Below, in pieces: positions 1 to 15,000 of a DNA stretch of 64,000 nucleotides (position 1 is the stretch's first letter; each line of letters begins with the position of its first letter). A model generated the notes under the pieces. That model was not told the origin of the DNA. It made no database searches and worked only from the letters and a program-made list of their open reading frames with translations. The stretch lies in NCBI GenBank assembly GCA_023055505.1, contig JALIRH010000006.1, positions 28,493,105-28,557,104 of the forward strand, in the 5' to 3' direction. This stretch comes from Callipepla californica brunnescens. Lineage: Eukaryota; Chordata; Aves; Galliformes; Odontophoridae. A program made the translations under genes and the position numbers.

Positions 1-3000
1 GAAGATGAAAATGTAGTTCTCTCCCCTTGTGTGAATCCACATATATAGGATCCAATACAGTGTGATTATTCTTAGCAAGAAGCTTCTTATACCACTTTTG
101 TCATCATGTATCCACTAGGCTAGAAGAGGCTCCATGCCAATTTAACTTCTGCTTTCCTATAGAATGGGAACAGTATCCACAACATAAGGAAGGTTGACTT
201 ACAGTAAGTGGGCAGTCCCTCAGAGCTGACTGTGTAGAATACAAATCTCTTCTCTTAGAGTGGCAGAAGTCCAAGCAATTCCATTAGGCAAAACCTGGGA
301 AGCTCATGTGAGCTTGCTGCTTGATCTGAAAACAAACAAACAGATTAGATTTGAAATAAACTTCCAGCTACTTTGTCTTCCCATACCAGCAAAGAATGAG
401 GGAAACAGGGAGTATGATCTATCAATACCTGGAAAGCTTTTTACTCTTTTTTTCCCCTACTGTTGCTGTTAACTAAATCCTTGCCCTAAAACACAGCACC
501 TATAACTACATCTTCCTCTCCTGAAGGGTATACGTTAGAAGGTCAAGTTGCAAAACTCTCCTACAGCTAAGCAACTAAGGTTGAGTCTACTAACACACTA
601 CCTGATTAATACATTTTCTAACAGTAATCTTTCTTGCCCAAAGGGTCCAGAATTCTGCACAACAGTTGCAGTTCTGCTTAGGGTCTGGGAAACTCACTTT
701 CACCCATCTTGTCAGAACAAAGAAGAAAAAGAATCTCACATGGAAGGAGAAGCTGGGGGTTATTACCATCTTTGACATACTCCTACCATTATTCAACCAT
801 TACTTTCTAGCAACCAACACACAGTTTTGTATTTAGTCAGATGCACTTTCTCTGAAGACAATCCTAATTTGCAGTTTTCGCAGCCTGTAACACTTCTCTG
901 TACAATATGAACACTACCAACCAGAAAAGGCTTATGACAAAAGCCATGCACGTGCTCAATTTGAGCTAAAAAGGATCAGTATTTTAGCCTATTTCTGTAT
1001 TCATAGATGGTACAGGTCTTCTTTCTGAGTATTTCAATTTCCATTGAACCAAGTCAGCTCCCATAACAGCCTGTCAATAATCTTCCCAGAACTTTATCAT
1101 CAACAGAGGGCAAACCTGTGTCTGGGTACCAGATCTCATTTACTTTTTACAAAAGCTAGCATACCCTCGAGTTTCCTACAGGGCTTTGATACTTTTCCAA
1201 TCTTTCTTCAAGATCAACAGGAAAGAACAGAATTCCTCAAATTATGCATACCCTTGATTCAAAAGTGTTATCCACTATGTGAGTTTGAAAAAATAAATAA
1301 ATTATATATATATAGTATACAGTTTTAACACTTCTACATGCTGTGAATAGACCATACAACTTCTTTTCAGAAGTGGAACTGAATTACTTTGCATTTGCTG
1401 AGTTAGTGCATCACTGCCCTCAGTTAGTATTATTCTTAACATGTTGGCATGTTTTCCAGAGAATGAGCAAATAAATCCTTCCTTCTGTTTTCAGCTCACT
1501 GAGCTTTGAGTAACACATTTGCCTTCTTTTATCAATTGTCTGTATTTAATAACTCCTAATTTCATGTTTACACTTTATTCCTCACATCTTCTGTTTATTA
1601 CCCTCCTAGAAATGCCACCACCACCCACAGCTGGTTTGAAATCACAACATCTGTGATCTAATTTTAGGATTTGATCTTTTAATGTATGAGCTTGTGTATC
1701 AAAATATTAAGGCTGGAAAAACTGAGTTAACCATGATATTTTATATGAATTCAAAGTTCTTTCATTTGTCCTGCCTTTTAATGCAATAGCCCACTGACAT
1801 TTTTTAGCCTGTGGGAGCCTGTAGTGGGCAGAGGCAGCTGAAATAATAACATATTTGAGTGATGAACTGGCTTTATGATCTTATTAGTCAGACTTTCCCA
1901 GATCTATGGCTGGCATTTTTCCCAGTATCTCAAAAATTAAGCCTTTCTGCATTAAAAACTTCCAGCCAATCACGCATTATAAACTTCTTATGTTCAATAA
2001 TCCCCTAAAAATAAACACAAACACCTAGCTTTGCAAAACATGGCCTTTACCTTTTTGTGTTGTTTCTATGAAAAAAGTAGAAAAATAGGAGGAATAATTT
2101 GATATAGATTAGTCTGAGACAATTACGTTACTCATCAGGAACATATTACATATCACACTGAAATATAGCAGGGACCCTAAAGGGGACCACAAGGTCAGAT
2201 CTTACCCAGTAATCCCAACAGGTCACAGGACAAGAAAGCCACAAAACAGTGTCTACAGCTCTCCACTTTCTTTTGCAGCCCCTTGTGCAAGAGCTTTGGC
2301 CTTGCCTTTACAACTGCAGATTTGTGACCTACATGCCACATAGGACAAGCCCAATAGATAGGTTTTCACCTTGAATGATGTTCCTAAAGATACCTGAGAA
2401 GTCCACCAGGGAACAGAGACATTTCAGACTGTCTATGCAAATAAAATGCTTTTTTTTTTTTTTTTTAAAGGAAGGAGAGGAATATAGCATGGCATAAAAC
2501 ATCTCTTCTGCTCTTTTGAGATGAAGATCAAATCGTAAATCTGGAGGACAAACGCAGGACTTCCTTGATAATACAGATTTCTATATAACTGCAGTCTGTT
2601 TCACAACTTATCTAGTAAACATACCAACAGGTAGAAAGTTATTTTTATAATTTTTTTTGTTGTTTCTGAGTATTTTGCAATATAGGTGCACACTTCCTAT
2701 AACCATCTGGGAAATCCAGACCAGACAAACGGCAACACTTAACAGTCTGTTGGTCGATCTATGTTTGTTTGTTTGTTTTCATTTTTTTGTACTTCTGAAA
2801 GAAAACCAAAATCCCCACTTGTGGTGACCCAACACAAAACTTCTTGCTGTCATGTTCACAGACATCAGAAAAATTAGAGTGTGATACACTGGAATAGAAT
2901 GACAAAAGGAAGCCCGCACATAACTCAGTGGGGAGCTACAGCTCATGTCCGCATCACAGGAAGATGTTCATTTAATGTAGAACAAAATAAATCAATTATC

Positions 3001-6000
3001 TGGCACCTAAGGAAATTTAAAAAGAAAAAAAAACAAACACGCAGTAGTTGATTTTTTCACAACTCCACAACAATTTGTTCAGCTGGTTTATGTAGCTGAT
3101 CTAGAATTGGTATGGTACATTTCTAAGTGTTTCTGGAAAAGCCTGCAACAAATAAATGCCAAATCTGGCAATTAGATATCATTTGGTACAAGCATGCAGC
3201 AGGCAGAACTAGGCTCTTCAGGAGTGACTGGCCAATTCTCTTCCTTCTCAATGTTTGCCATTTGTTCCTGCTGCAACTCCTAGTCAAGCCAGCAGCAACA
3301 TGTCTGGAATGAGATTGGGAAACTAATCCAAGTAACTCAAGTAATTGAGCTAATAACTCAGACAGGAAAAAAGCCAGATTTTTAGCCACACTGTTAGCTG
3401 AACCAGCTCACTGTATGGATGCCAATATCCATGCAATAAAAAGAACAAACCAAGCAGCTGCACACAGGAACACAGAGAGCAGCTACCCCATTTTTGGAAG
3501 TGGCATGAAATTATGCTGATTGACACTGAAAATGGAACTGGGAACAAAGTAGCAGTAAGAAAGCAAGCATCTTGCCAGAGTCAGCCTGCAATAAACATGC
3601 CTTCTAAATTCAGTTTGATGCGTGCAAGCAAAAGCTGTCAGTAATGCCAGGTCTGGCTGAAACCACACATTAACATCTTACAGTTTGCACGATGGATAAG
3701 TAAGTTACAAATGTCATTATGTAGTGGTAGCTTTAATCACTCCAAGCTAAATATAACTTGGAATCTAATAACTCCCCCTCAGCTTTCCTGTCTTTCAAGA
3801 GGAAAAATTTCAAGTTAGTGAAAGCAAATAGGTATACCAATTGCACATCATCACAAAGAAAAAAGAAGCAAACCACTGACACAATTAAGTTGGAGTCTCA
3901 AATACTCGTGGCAGCACTCCTGGTTGCAGTAGGCTGCTGTTTGCTCTCTTCTTCCACCACTCTGGTTCCAATTGCAGCCACAAGTGAAGCACACATACCT
4001 GCTCCTTTCCACGCTCTGCCATCTCTCTGCTCTATTAGCAAGCTGTACTGAATTTCACCTGCCTGATCCTTCCAGTCAAGGTAGTGCCCTGGTACCCACG
4101 TGCTTTTCTCCGTGTACCACCTGGCTCAGCAGTAAAAGGTAAGAAGAGGGCAAGTGTCCTCCTGCACGTGTGCACCTTGATCCTCACCTGCTGCTGTTAG
4201 ATTGCCATGAGACATATGAGGGGTCCAGCATCTGCTACAGCACCATACGCTGCACCACCCTGATGAAGGCATGAAACAAGTTATTCTGCCTTCTTACATC
4301 AAATCAGGATTTTGAACAACTTAAATACAAAGCTCTATGTAGCAGGCTTTAATTTCCCTCTCTGAGCTCATAAAGGCAGAAAATTTGGCTGACAACTAGA
4401 ATTACATCCTACAGATTCAGCATTTTTGTTTACCAGCATTATAAGTCATAATGTAACTGAAGTTCCCTACTTCTTCTACTGTTTGGGGGTAGGGGGGGAG
4501 AGAGGAAACACATAATCACTGCTGTAATGACAGACAGTGGACTTTCTGCTGACTGCAACACCCATCTTCTACACTCCCCCACCCCATCCTGCCACCACCT
4601 GTCTTTTCCCTCTTCTTTACTTATTTTTCCTCTCTGGCTTTATCTATTCTATCCTCATTTTACTGAGTTGAGGTCTTAATTTAAAATAAACAAACAAACA
4701 CACAACTTATTTTTAAGAATTCTGGTTGTCTTCATCCCTTGTCTGTGGTGCATGCAGACAAGAACGCTGCTATTTATGGAAAAAGAAGTATTCATCAGAC
4801 CATAAGAATTACTGAATGTGGCATTAGAGATGAAAAGAGGGGGCAGCTGACTCCAGCCCTGCTTGCCTTGCAGAGCTGTGCACGCACTGCAGGAGCACAG
4901 CTGGAGGTCTGCCAGGAGGAACCTCCTGCCCTGAACAAGTCCAAAGCCAGTATCCCACATTTCCTGTCCCCTGGCATACCAATCCTGAGACAAGGAGCAG
5001 GCTGGATAGAACAGGTTAAAGGAACTTGGTGTATTTGTTGTTTACTGCAAGAAATGTCAAAGCAAGCCTTCTGACATACGCTGTTCTACATTAGAACATC
5101 CACGCTCTCCTGCCAGCAGTGCTGACACAGAGGAGGAGAGGAGGAAGGCTCCCTGCTGTCAGTGCAGGCAGAGACAGACTTCTCCCATCCACTTCTAGTA
5201 AATGCAGTAACAAAGCCATTAAGGCTTTGCTTTCTGAAATAGCAAACCAAGATATAGATAAATAACACCAAGAATAAGGATGAATGTTCTAGAGACTTAA
5301 TACAAAGACCTTCTGCCACTCTCACAGACCTGCATTTTTGTTTTAAAACCTCCAACACAGCCTATTTAGTAATTTAGTGCAATTGAATATTTAAAAAATA
5401 CCCGCACACTCACCATCATTTACCTAGTGTGGATAAATGCTTTTAGTATTACACACTAACTGCCGTGACCCAGGACTTAGTGTCCTGCTGTCTGGTGGTG
5501 GCAGCCAGGCACAGGCAGTGCAGGGCAGCCTGCCAGGGGTGGCTGCATAAGCCATCTCCCACCCATATTTAAATCCATTGTACAAGGTGCACTGAGAAGA
5601 GATGAACCAAAAGCTGCCCTTAAAAAAACAAACAAAAAAAACAAACCAAAATGATGAAAGAACCGTGAATAACTGCCAAAGCAAAAGCAGGATTTGCCTG
5701 GGAAAGGAAGCATGCAACTGCAATAACCTGTGACCATCCAGTAAATCTGGATCTGAAGATTAGAGAGAAAAGATACTAGAAAAAGGTGATTTGTTTTCTT
5801 GTCCTTGGTAATACTGGAGAGGTTTTACTTTCCTCTCCAAAATTAGAACACCTCTGGAAGTATAAGCCCTTCTTCTGTTCCTTGTAGCTTCACACTTGCA
5901 CACAAACCCAGAGAAGCAGAGCACCTTCAGTTTCAAGTCAGGACAAATGAAACCTCAAATATTTACAAAACTTCCATGGAAACAGTAACATAACTGCTTT

Positions 6001-9000
6001 TCCATTAATTAAAACAACAAAACTCAAGAGAATAAAATTTCTGCCATTGTTCAGAAGCTGCAACCTACTCAAAGTAGGCTTATTCAAGGAATTTTTCCTG
6101 CACAATTAAACAGAAATAGAAATGCCCCGTTACGTGTCTACGCATTCCAGAGCACATTCATTTACCAGATGTTTTTCTCTGCAAGATTGCTTCATTCAGC
6201 TGTAATAACAGCTGAGGAAAAAAATCTGGCAAGAGCTATTGCTATATATGTGACATTATGGGGAAATAAAAATATACACTTATATATATTTTCACTTATA
6301 TATGACTTGAGATATATGTTCTCTCTCACACAAATATCTGTACATAGATGCACACTTAAGTGTGAATTTAGATAGACATCCCAAGTAATGTTTAGGTGAA
6401 TGCTTTCACCATCAGATCAAATAATCCACATATGAAGGCCTTTTGTCCCCCCCTTTGCACTTTAGGTACTTCCCTGCTGAACCTGTACTTCTTCTGGGTG
6501 TTCAAGGGTCCTCAAAATGCAGTCAGAGAACAGATCGGGAGGAAAAGCCCTGAAGGTTACTTATATAGCAAGACTTCAAACAACTGATCTACTTGTATCT
6601 CAGGTGATTTAAGAGAAATTCAAATAACAAAGAGAGAAAGCTGGGTGAAACAACTGAGTATTCAGTGTTACTTGTGGTAATAGGACTTTCCTCATGAATG
6701 GATTCCATTCATGAGATGAAGATGTTGAACCTGGGGGACAAGGTGACACACCTAAAAAGGGACTGGTAGATGGAAGTGAGAAGTGAAAGTTGTTGGGCAC
6801 GCAAACAATGTTGATGTGTAGCCTCACTGCACTAGCAGGGGAAAATGAGGATGTGGAGGCCAGGAAGGATTCTTATCATTTGATAGAAGACAAATTCCTA
6901 ACATGGATGACAACAGGGGTCAGGCAGACAAGTGGACTGTCCAATTTGAAGTATCAGCGTACTAGTTTAATAATAATAATAATAAAATAGGGGAAAAAAG
7001 AAAACAGGCCTGTAGTACAAAATGGGAAAATTTGAATTGGGTATTAAATATATAGCTAAAAGTAACATTGACAAGACAGCCTTAGTGGCTAAAGCATATC
7101 TTGCGATTCAGAAAAAAACAGAGCTGGATGTATGGGTGGTAGGTATCTACACAATTTAAAACTGTGACAGACTAAAATAGATACATAAAACTAAGATGTT
7201 GCAAAGTAAGAATATGCTCTGTTTTGGTCCAAAAAGGCACTTCAAAGGAAGACTGTCCTGCATGGAGTGCTGCAAGTCTGCAATGGAACCCAAAAATCCA
7301 GCTTTGTTACAGATTTCATTATAATCACAGGGAACTGTGCATTACAAGAGATTAACTTCCCCAACAAGTGAATAATAAGCAAAAGGAATTAGCTGAAGAA
7401 GTCAGGCAGGCTGAGGAATTCAGAAATCCAAACCAGAACTGCTGAGCTGCTGCAGAAACCAGCCTGGAAATCCCTCATGGGATGCAGCATGCAGGAGACA
7501 ACTTCTAAGATGAAACAGCCTGAATAGACAGACCTCTCCAAACCTCCCTAAATGGCAGGGAAGGAACTGATTAAAGAAGTCGCACAGCATATGTTAAAGT
7601 GCAGGAATAAAGTTAAAACTTCCCTCCAAAAATTGATTAAAAATACATATATTTAAAGTGTAGCTCTTCAACAACACATCAAAATTCCAACTTTACTCAT
7701 AATTTTGTTTTTTTTTTTTTTTTTTTAAGTTGTAAGAGGAAGGAAGAGGGGTTAAGGGTGTTCAGAGAACGTTCATTTCAAAAAGTTGCAGATCAAAAAA
7801 AATAATACCTTTTGGAATCTATGTTTAAGCAACTGAGCATATGCAGCATTTGACATGAGATATGTTGGTATTTTCTTATTGATTTGATGACAGATTTTCA
7901 AAGATGGCAATACTTTGCATGCTCCCATCTCCTGAATCACAGCAATTCCCACAGTTCTGGAAGACTGATTCACAGAAATAGGCATTTTAAAATCTTAGTG
8001 CAGGGATAAGAACACCTTTCTTCAACTCCCCAGAAGAGAGCAACAGGATGAAAATTCTAACTTGATTATGAATTATGTGAACCTTTTTGTTTGTTTGTTT
8101 TTAATTTACACTATTAAATTAATATGTAGTATTTTCTTCTTCACTGCTTAAGACTCACATTACAGCCACTGACAGATGAAACTACATGTCTGTTTTACTT
8201 TTGGGAACTTGTCCATATCCTTTCATCTCCTTAACAAGTAGTCCAGCATGCTTCCCTCCCCAAAGACTGTTGTTCATTAAATTTCCTTACAATCACTTCG
8301 TGCTATCAAAAGCATGAGAAGCGATAATTGTTTTGTTTTTTGAAGAATAAAACAAAAACATCTTCTGTGCTTCAGCTTGTGAGCCTTTACAATCTAACCT
8401 GTAAATCCAATGCAAATCCCTTAATAATTCAGGTTCAGCAAGATGCAAATGCTGGGAACTGGGAGACAAGCTGTTCTGAGAGAGGTGTTATATCTTCCTA
8501 ACATCCAAGAGACTGTCAATACAAACTGTCATTATGTCTGGATAACCAAGACTAGCATCTAGAATTAGAAAAAAATGTGTACGTTTTTGAGTACTGAGCT
8601 ATTCCACAAATGCAAACACTTGCTAGGCCTCTATAGCTCACAGCAGCCACCATCGCAGAAGCTCCACAAGTTATCTCCTGAAGAGAAAGCACTCAGGCAT
8701 CTGACACCCAGATACAGTCACTATCCTACCACTTAACAATGGAATTGAGAAAGGCATTTGTTTTAAAGAAGTGGAAGAAAGATACAGCCAGGAATAAATG
8801 GGAAGGTCTTCCCCATCCAGCTTTTCATAATGATCAGCTAGGACTGTATGGAGATTGTAGAAGCTTGCCTGATAAAAACAATGACCTCATGTGCATTCAG
8901 AAACAATCAATGGTGTCCCATTACTTGAAATTCGATCCTTTGAAATGTGAGATTATCACCAGTAAGGGATCCTCACTATACCAGCAATTCCACATATATA

Positions 9001-12000
9001 AGGTAGCAGAAGAAAGTGGCTCTTGTATACTTAAGCACCCCTGCAATAAAAGAGGAAAAATATTTTACTAGTCACTCTTGTGAAGCATTCCATTTTGAGA
9101 AAGTCTACCAATTTTATTTTATTTTTTCTCCAAGAAAAAAGTTTCATTTGACAGAGTAACATCCTGGAATTGTCTGTAAATTTACAAGAAGGATAAAATA
9201 CAATACACTATAATATATGGGAAAAAAAAAAGCGTGATGAGAAAAGCCTGCAATTCAGGTATTCTGTGGAAAATTCTGACATCTTACTTTTGAATCTGAC
9301 ATGAATTTCCATATTTATTCAGTAAATAGAATGAAAAAAAAAAAACTAAACAGCTATGCTCGTTTATTCTTATTGTAAGAAACAGAATAAGAGTGAACTT
9401 GTTTCAACTATACAGCTAATAGGCCATACAGCTGGACGTCAGCTAGAAGGCAAGAACTTTATTTATTCATAACAGCAATTCTCTACCTCATTAAGCTCCC
9501 CTTTCTCAGCCATTTGTAACTCTCTAAGCACTGGGAAATATTCAGTAAGTGAGCCTTTGTTTTATAAGGTCCATAAGGTTAATGTGATACTGAATGCTTC
9601 TGGTTTTATTGCCTTGCAGACAAGATACGTGGAAAGAACTCAGAGATTGTGTCCTTCTTCTTAAAATACAAAACCAACCAACCAAACAAACAATAAAAAC
9701 ATCACAGAAAAGAATGAATGAATGAATTTTTATACTTCCTGAATTCAGCAGCTGTGGTGGTGCTGTAAGAACTCTTATCCAGCTAGCAAGCAATTTGTAA
9801 CGTACAGGTTTGGGCTTCTCTTACTTGTGACATAACTTTCTTTCTTGTATATGACAAAGTACTGTAGACCAGCTCAGAAAGTTCTCCTCCTTCAACTACT
9901 GGGGCTTAAAATATCAGCTCTTCTTCCCCAAAATGGTTGTTGCTAGACTCCAGTAACTGAAGTACATTTAGCCCCTCTTCATATACTATTTCTTATTATC
10001 TGTTCAGACGGAACCTCCCATGTTTCATTTTGTGCCCATCATCTCTTGTCCTGTCCCACATCTTAAGAAGTGACAAAACCACCAACAGAATGCTATCTTT
10101 TAAGGAAACTAAAGATAGCTGTTCTGAGTTATCCCACAACCCCATTAACCCTGTCTGACTGCAAGCAAAATGCATTCCTGAGAAGTTCCCAGAGTATCAC
10201 AACACCAGCACAGACCACAGAGACTTATTAATCAGTCTCGCTTGTTAGCAAAAACATTAAGGAGAAATTTTTCTTTGTAGTGCTGGGAAAAAAAATGCAT
10301 GAGGTCATTCTTCTGGTTCCATTTTCACTTACTTAAAAAGCAAAGATCTGCAACCTGCAATTTGCTGGATCCAAACTGTGTGATACTTGCTAGCTTGCTC
10401 TTCAAACATGAACATCTGCTGCCCAAATGGTTGCACTGGTCACGTATCACTGAGCAGCAGACAGATACATCCCATTAGAGGAGGGAAAAAGAAAAAAAAC
10501 AAACAAAAAACGTTTCTAAATTGTAGAAAGGAATCTCACTGCAAGTATCAGCCTGCCTGTCTTTGGCAAGCAGCAAGGTATCGGGGAGGGAACTTGAGAA
10601 AGGCACCACAAACTCCTAGCAGAGTCATCTCACCAGACCAGCAAAGGCTCACTGTAGCCCACATCCTTTGAGGTAATGTGCATCAGCTCCTCAACAGGCA
10701 GACAATAATGACCAGGAGGTGCTTGGGGATCCCTGCTGCTACTGTTAATTTACATGAAGTGCGCAAGCAGAACCACAGACAATTAACAGACACTTCCTTA
10801 TTTATTTATTTTTTTTAATTAAAAGATATGGAAAGGGTAGTGACAGCTTCATAATGAAACTTCCCTCCTACCCTGCCACTGCATCATAAGTTGCACTTAA
10901 ATACACAGTTCATGCTGCCAGGGTTGTGTCTGGGGAATCTCAGCACTCCTATTTGTCACACATGAGGGATACAGAATCTGTTCACTTTGACAGCATACAG
11001 TATTTTATAGGACCATTAAACAAGCTTCTTTGGTTGCAGCCAGAGCAGCTCCAGACACCAATATGAACAAGACGTGTTCTGCATCTTGTTTAGGGGAGAC
11101 GTTGCTGCTATGCTATTAGTGGCAGAAGCCTTGTGACAATAAAGCTTATTGGGACTGGTTTCAGAGCAATCTCTTGCCTCTACACACAAGACAGCAAAAG
11201 CTCTCTGAAAAATAAGAACGGCACATTTCACTTAAGGCACTGGGACTATGAGGAAACTCTCCCTGTTCTTTCTCAAGACTACAAAATAATTACACTGAAA
11301 GAAAGGGAAACAAAGCCTCTGATACTGTCATCCTTAGTATTCTCCTAGAGAAGCTGGCAGCTCATGGCTTAGACAGATATACTTTTTGCTTGTTAAAGAA
11401 CTGGCTGGATGTCCAGGCCCAGAGAGTGGTGGGGAATGGAGTTAAATCCAGCTGGTGTCTGGTCACGAGTGGTGCTCCCCAGGGGTCAGTACTGAGGCCT
11501 ATTAAATATCTTTATTGATGGCCTGGATGAGGGCACTGAGTACACCCTCAATAAGTTTGCAGATGACACCAAGCTGGGAGGAAGCATTAATCTGCCAGGG
11601 GATAGGAAGGCCCATCAGAGGAACCTGGACAAGCTGGATAGCTGGGCTGAGGTCAATGGCATGAAGTTCAACAAGACCAAGTGCCAGGTCCTGCACTTGG
11701 GCCACAGCAACCCCAGGTATCACTACAGGCTTAGGGCAGAGTGTCTGGAAGACTGCATAGAGGAAATTGGTCAACACTCAGCTAAACATGAGCCAGCGGG
11801 GTGCCCAGGTGGCCAAGAAGGCCAATGGCATCCTGGTTTATATCTGAAATAGTGCTGCCAGCAGAAAAAAGGGAAATTATCTTCCCCCTGTACTCAGCCC
11901 TGGTGATGCTGCACCTCAAATGTTCTGTTCAGTTCTGGGCCCCTTGCTACAAGAAAGACATCAAGGCCCTGGAGAGTGTCCAGAGAAGCTGTGAAGGGAC

Positions 12001-15000
12001 AGGAGCACATCTTATAAGGAGTGACTGAGGGAGCCGGGATTTAGTCTGGAGGCAGCTCAAAGGAGACCTTACTGCACTCTACAGCTACCTGAAGGGAGGC
12101 TGTGGTGAGCTGGGCGTCAGCCTCTTCTCCAGTGTAACTAGTGATAGGATAAGAAGGTTGAGCCTCAAGTTGTGCCAGGGGAGGTTCAGTTTGGGTGTTG
12201 GGAAAAGTTTCTCTGAAAGAATGGTCAGGTGCTGGAACAGGCTGTCAAGAATGTGGTGAAGTCACTGACCTTGGAGGTGTTAAGAAACATTTAGATGTTG
12301 TACTGAGGAATGTGGTTTAGTGGGAAATATTGGTGAGAGGTGAATGGTTGGACTAGATGATCTTGGAGGTCTTTTCCAACCTTGGTATTCTGTGGTTCTA
12401 TTCTATGGATTCTATGATCTTAACAACAACAAATAAAATAGTGTGAGTAAATGGTTGTTAAGATAGAACAAGAGAGAGAGCAGTATCCTTTCACTGCTCA
12501 TTTAAAAGCTTGAAGGACAAGATAACCTTCTGCAACAAGCAGAATTAAGAATGACACGGACGGGCTTGCGCACTGAGAAGGATAAAGTCTCCCACACACA
12601 CCACTCTGCTAGGGACTGACAAACCAGCCTGAATTTGTTGCTTCTGTGGTTTCAGCTACTGTCCAGGCAGAGGAAGCAAATGCTTAAGGCAATTGTGTAA
12701 ACCCACGCAGCTGTTCTTTGTTGGAACTGTTAGAACTAGGAGGTTCATTTGGTTTCACCAACAATATATGTAGAATGGACCAGACAACAAACAGAGGAAT
12801 AATGCATACACACTGTGACTAAGAAAAACCTCCAGAATGTGGGGAAAAAACATGGCATAAAAACAACAACGTCAGAGAAAGGTGACCTCAAAGTGAATGA
12901 GTGATGACCACCACAGATAAGAGATGACGCTTGCTGAGAAGAGTCACAGAGTTGCTACCCTAAGCAATGATAACAGAAATGGCAGAAATTAAGATGAGGA
13001 AAGAGTAAGACTGCCTTCAGCCAGGGAAATGTTTCAGACTTTAACTCTGTAAACTATAGAACCATTAAAGAGAGGATATACCACCTGGATAGAAAGCCCA
13101 GTGTTTTACGCTCATCTCCTGGCAGCAAAGTCACTAATGAAACTCAGCAATAAAGTGCAGCACATGTTACCCTAAACAAAGAATAGATCTAAAATTAATA
13201 TGGGTGCAAACAAGGATTATTAGTTTCTTAGCTTCATTATTTTGAATTGTTATCATCTTTCTTCTAGGAACCACAGTTAAATATTAGCACTGCTTAATAT
13301 TTATAGTGCGACGTACTAACACTTTTGCTAAGCCTTTTCTGGGGGGGGCAGTGGAGAGATTCAGTTTAACCAACATGCAGGCAGAGTCTGAAGCTATCAC
13401 TAAGATGCTGGCATTGTGAATTGATAAATCAAAACAATTCCCAATTCATGCACTGCATTAGAAGAAAGAAGAAAGGTAGGTTTGCTCACACTTGTGTTAA
13501 TATAAGTGCCAAAGAAAACATTCAGAAGGAAATAGATCATTAAAACGGCAGCATCTGTATCTACCAACCTAAATATGATTCGAATAAAATCCCCACAGTT
13601 GAAACAGCAAATCTTTGAATCTTCAGGTTAGTTACTCATATCTTAGCAACTGGATTTGAAAGGGAGAAATCTGGAACCAAAAGTCCATGTGCACCTCTTG
13701 GTCAGAATAGGGAAGCAGAGCTTGGCTAACATGCTACAGGACTGCAAAGGATGAACTGTTCAAATTCAGTTTAAGCTGTTATAAAACTGAAGAGCAATGC
13801 CAGAGGCATGCGAGGAAGTACATATGCTGCCTTCCTTCCGTGACCTACTAGCTGATATTAGGCAGCCCCTGTATCAGGCCTTCTTGCAGTCAGACATGCA
13901 ATTAGTACGCCCAGAGATCCCTCTGAGCTCCTAGCAATTCTGAATGCACTAGTTCAACTCAGGGCCCAGAGATCGGTAGAAGTCAGTTCTCACTCTTTTC
14001 CTCTCTTCTATTGCACACAACAAGGATTGCTATGAAGCCACATTTATCGGTATTTCGCTTCCTCAGAAAAAAGTGCCTCAAGAACCACATGTAGGACAGC
14101 CTTCAGCCCAAGACAGAATTCTCAGCAAGCATGCACTGCAAAAATCACTCAGTGCCTTCCACGTCAGAAGTCTATTTCTTTTTACTTCTGTGGTTAGCAC
14201 TGTGGAACACCCAGACACTGAAATAGGATTAAGCACTGTTGTGCTCACTGCTAGATATTAACACGTGACTTGTACCCTAAGGAGCTTGCATTGAGTCAGC
14301 AGAGCTCTGAGCACCGGGCAGGCAGGGCTGTGTGGGCTGAGCTGCAGTGCACCGACCAACCTCAGCCAGCTCTGTGTTCGTACTGACAACACGTGTGCCA
14401 CAATTGCCATTAAATTCATACTAACACAAAGCTATCAGAGCGGTGGGCTGTTTTTTAGCAGTTATCCCAGTTCAGACACTTAAAGTGAGAAAAGAATTGC
14501 GTGAGTTTTTTTATTTTCTTCCTTCACTCTGAGGCTGTCCTCAACTTCTGTTTTGCTTCAGTCTATTTGAAACAATGTGCCGTGGGCTTCACACTGACAG
14601 AGCTCCAAAACTAGCACTAAAAATACTGCATTAATTCATGCCATAGCTTAATCTATAGCAATCTGGTGTTTCTGAACACATGATATGCACTACATGAAAG
14701 CCACAAGAAGCTGGAAGAGAAAGCTGCAGAAGGAGCAAGCTAAGGCAGACACAGAAGAATGAGTTAAGGACACTGCTTCTGTCAGATCCCAACAGTGCAT
14801 TTCTTGAGAATTTTGTCTTGTGTAGTCATATTACCATCAGCACCCACGTCTCTTAACCTTGATGGCAGGCAGCGCAAATTATTCTAAGGCAATTAAAATA
14901 TATTTGTCAGTGTTAATTTCTATGTCAGCAGAATACAGACAAGTACCCACAACATTACATACACAAAACCTCCTCATCCTTCAGACAGACAAGGAACTGG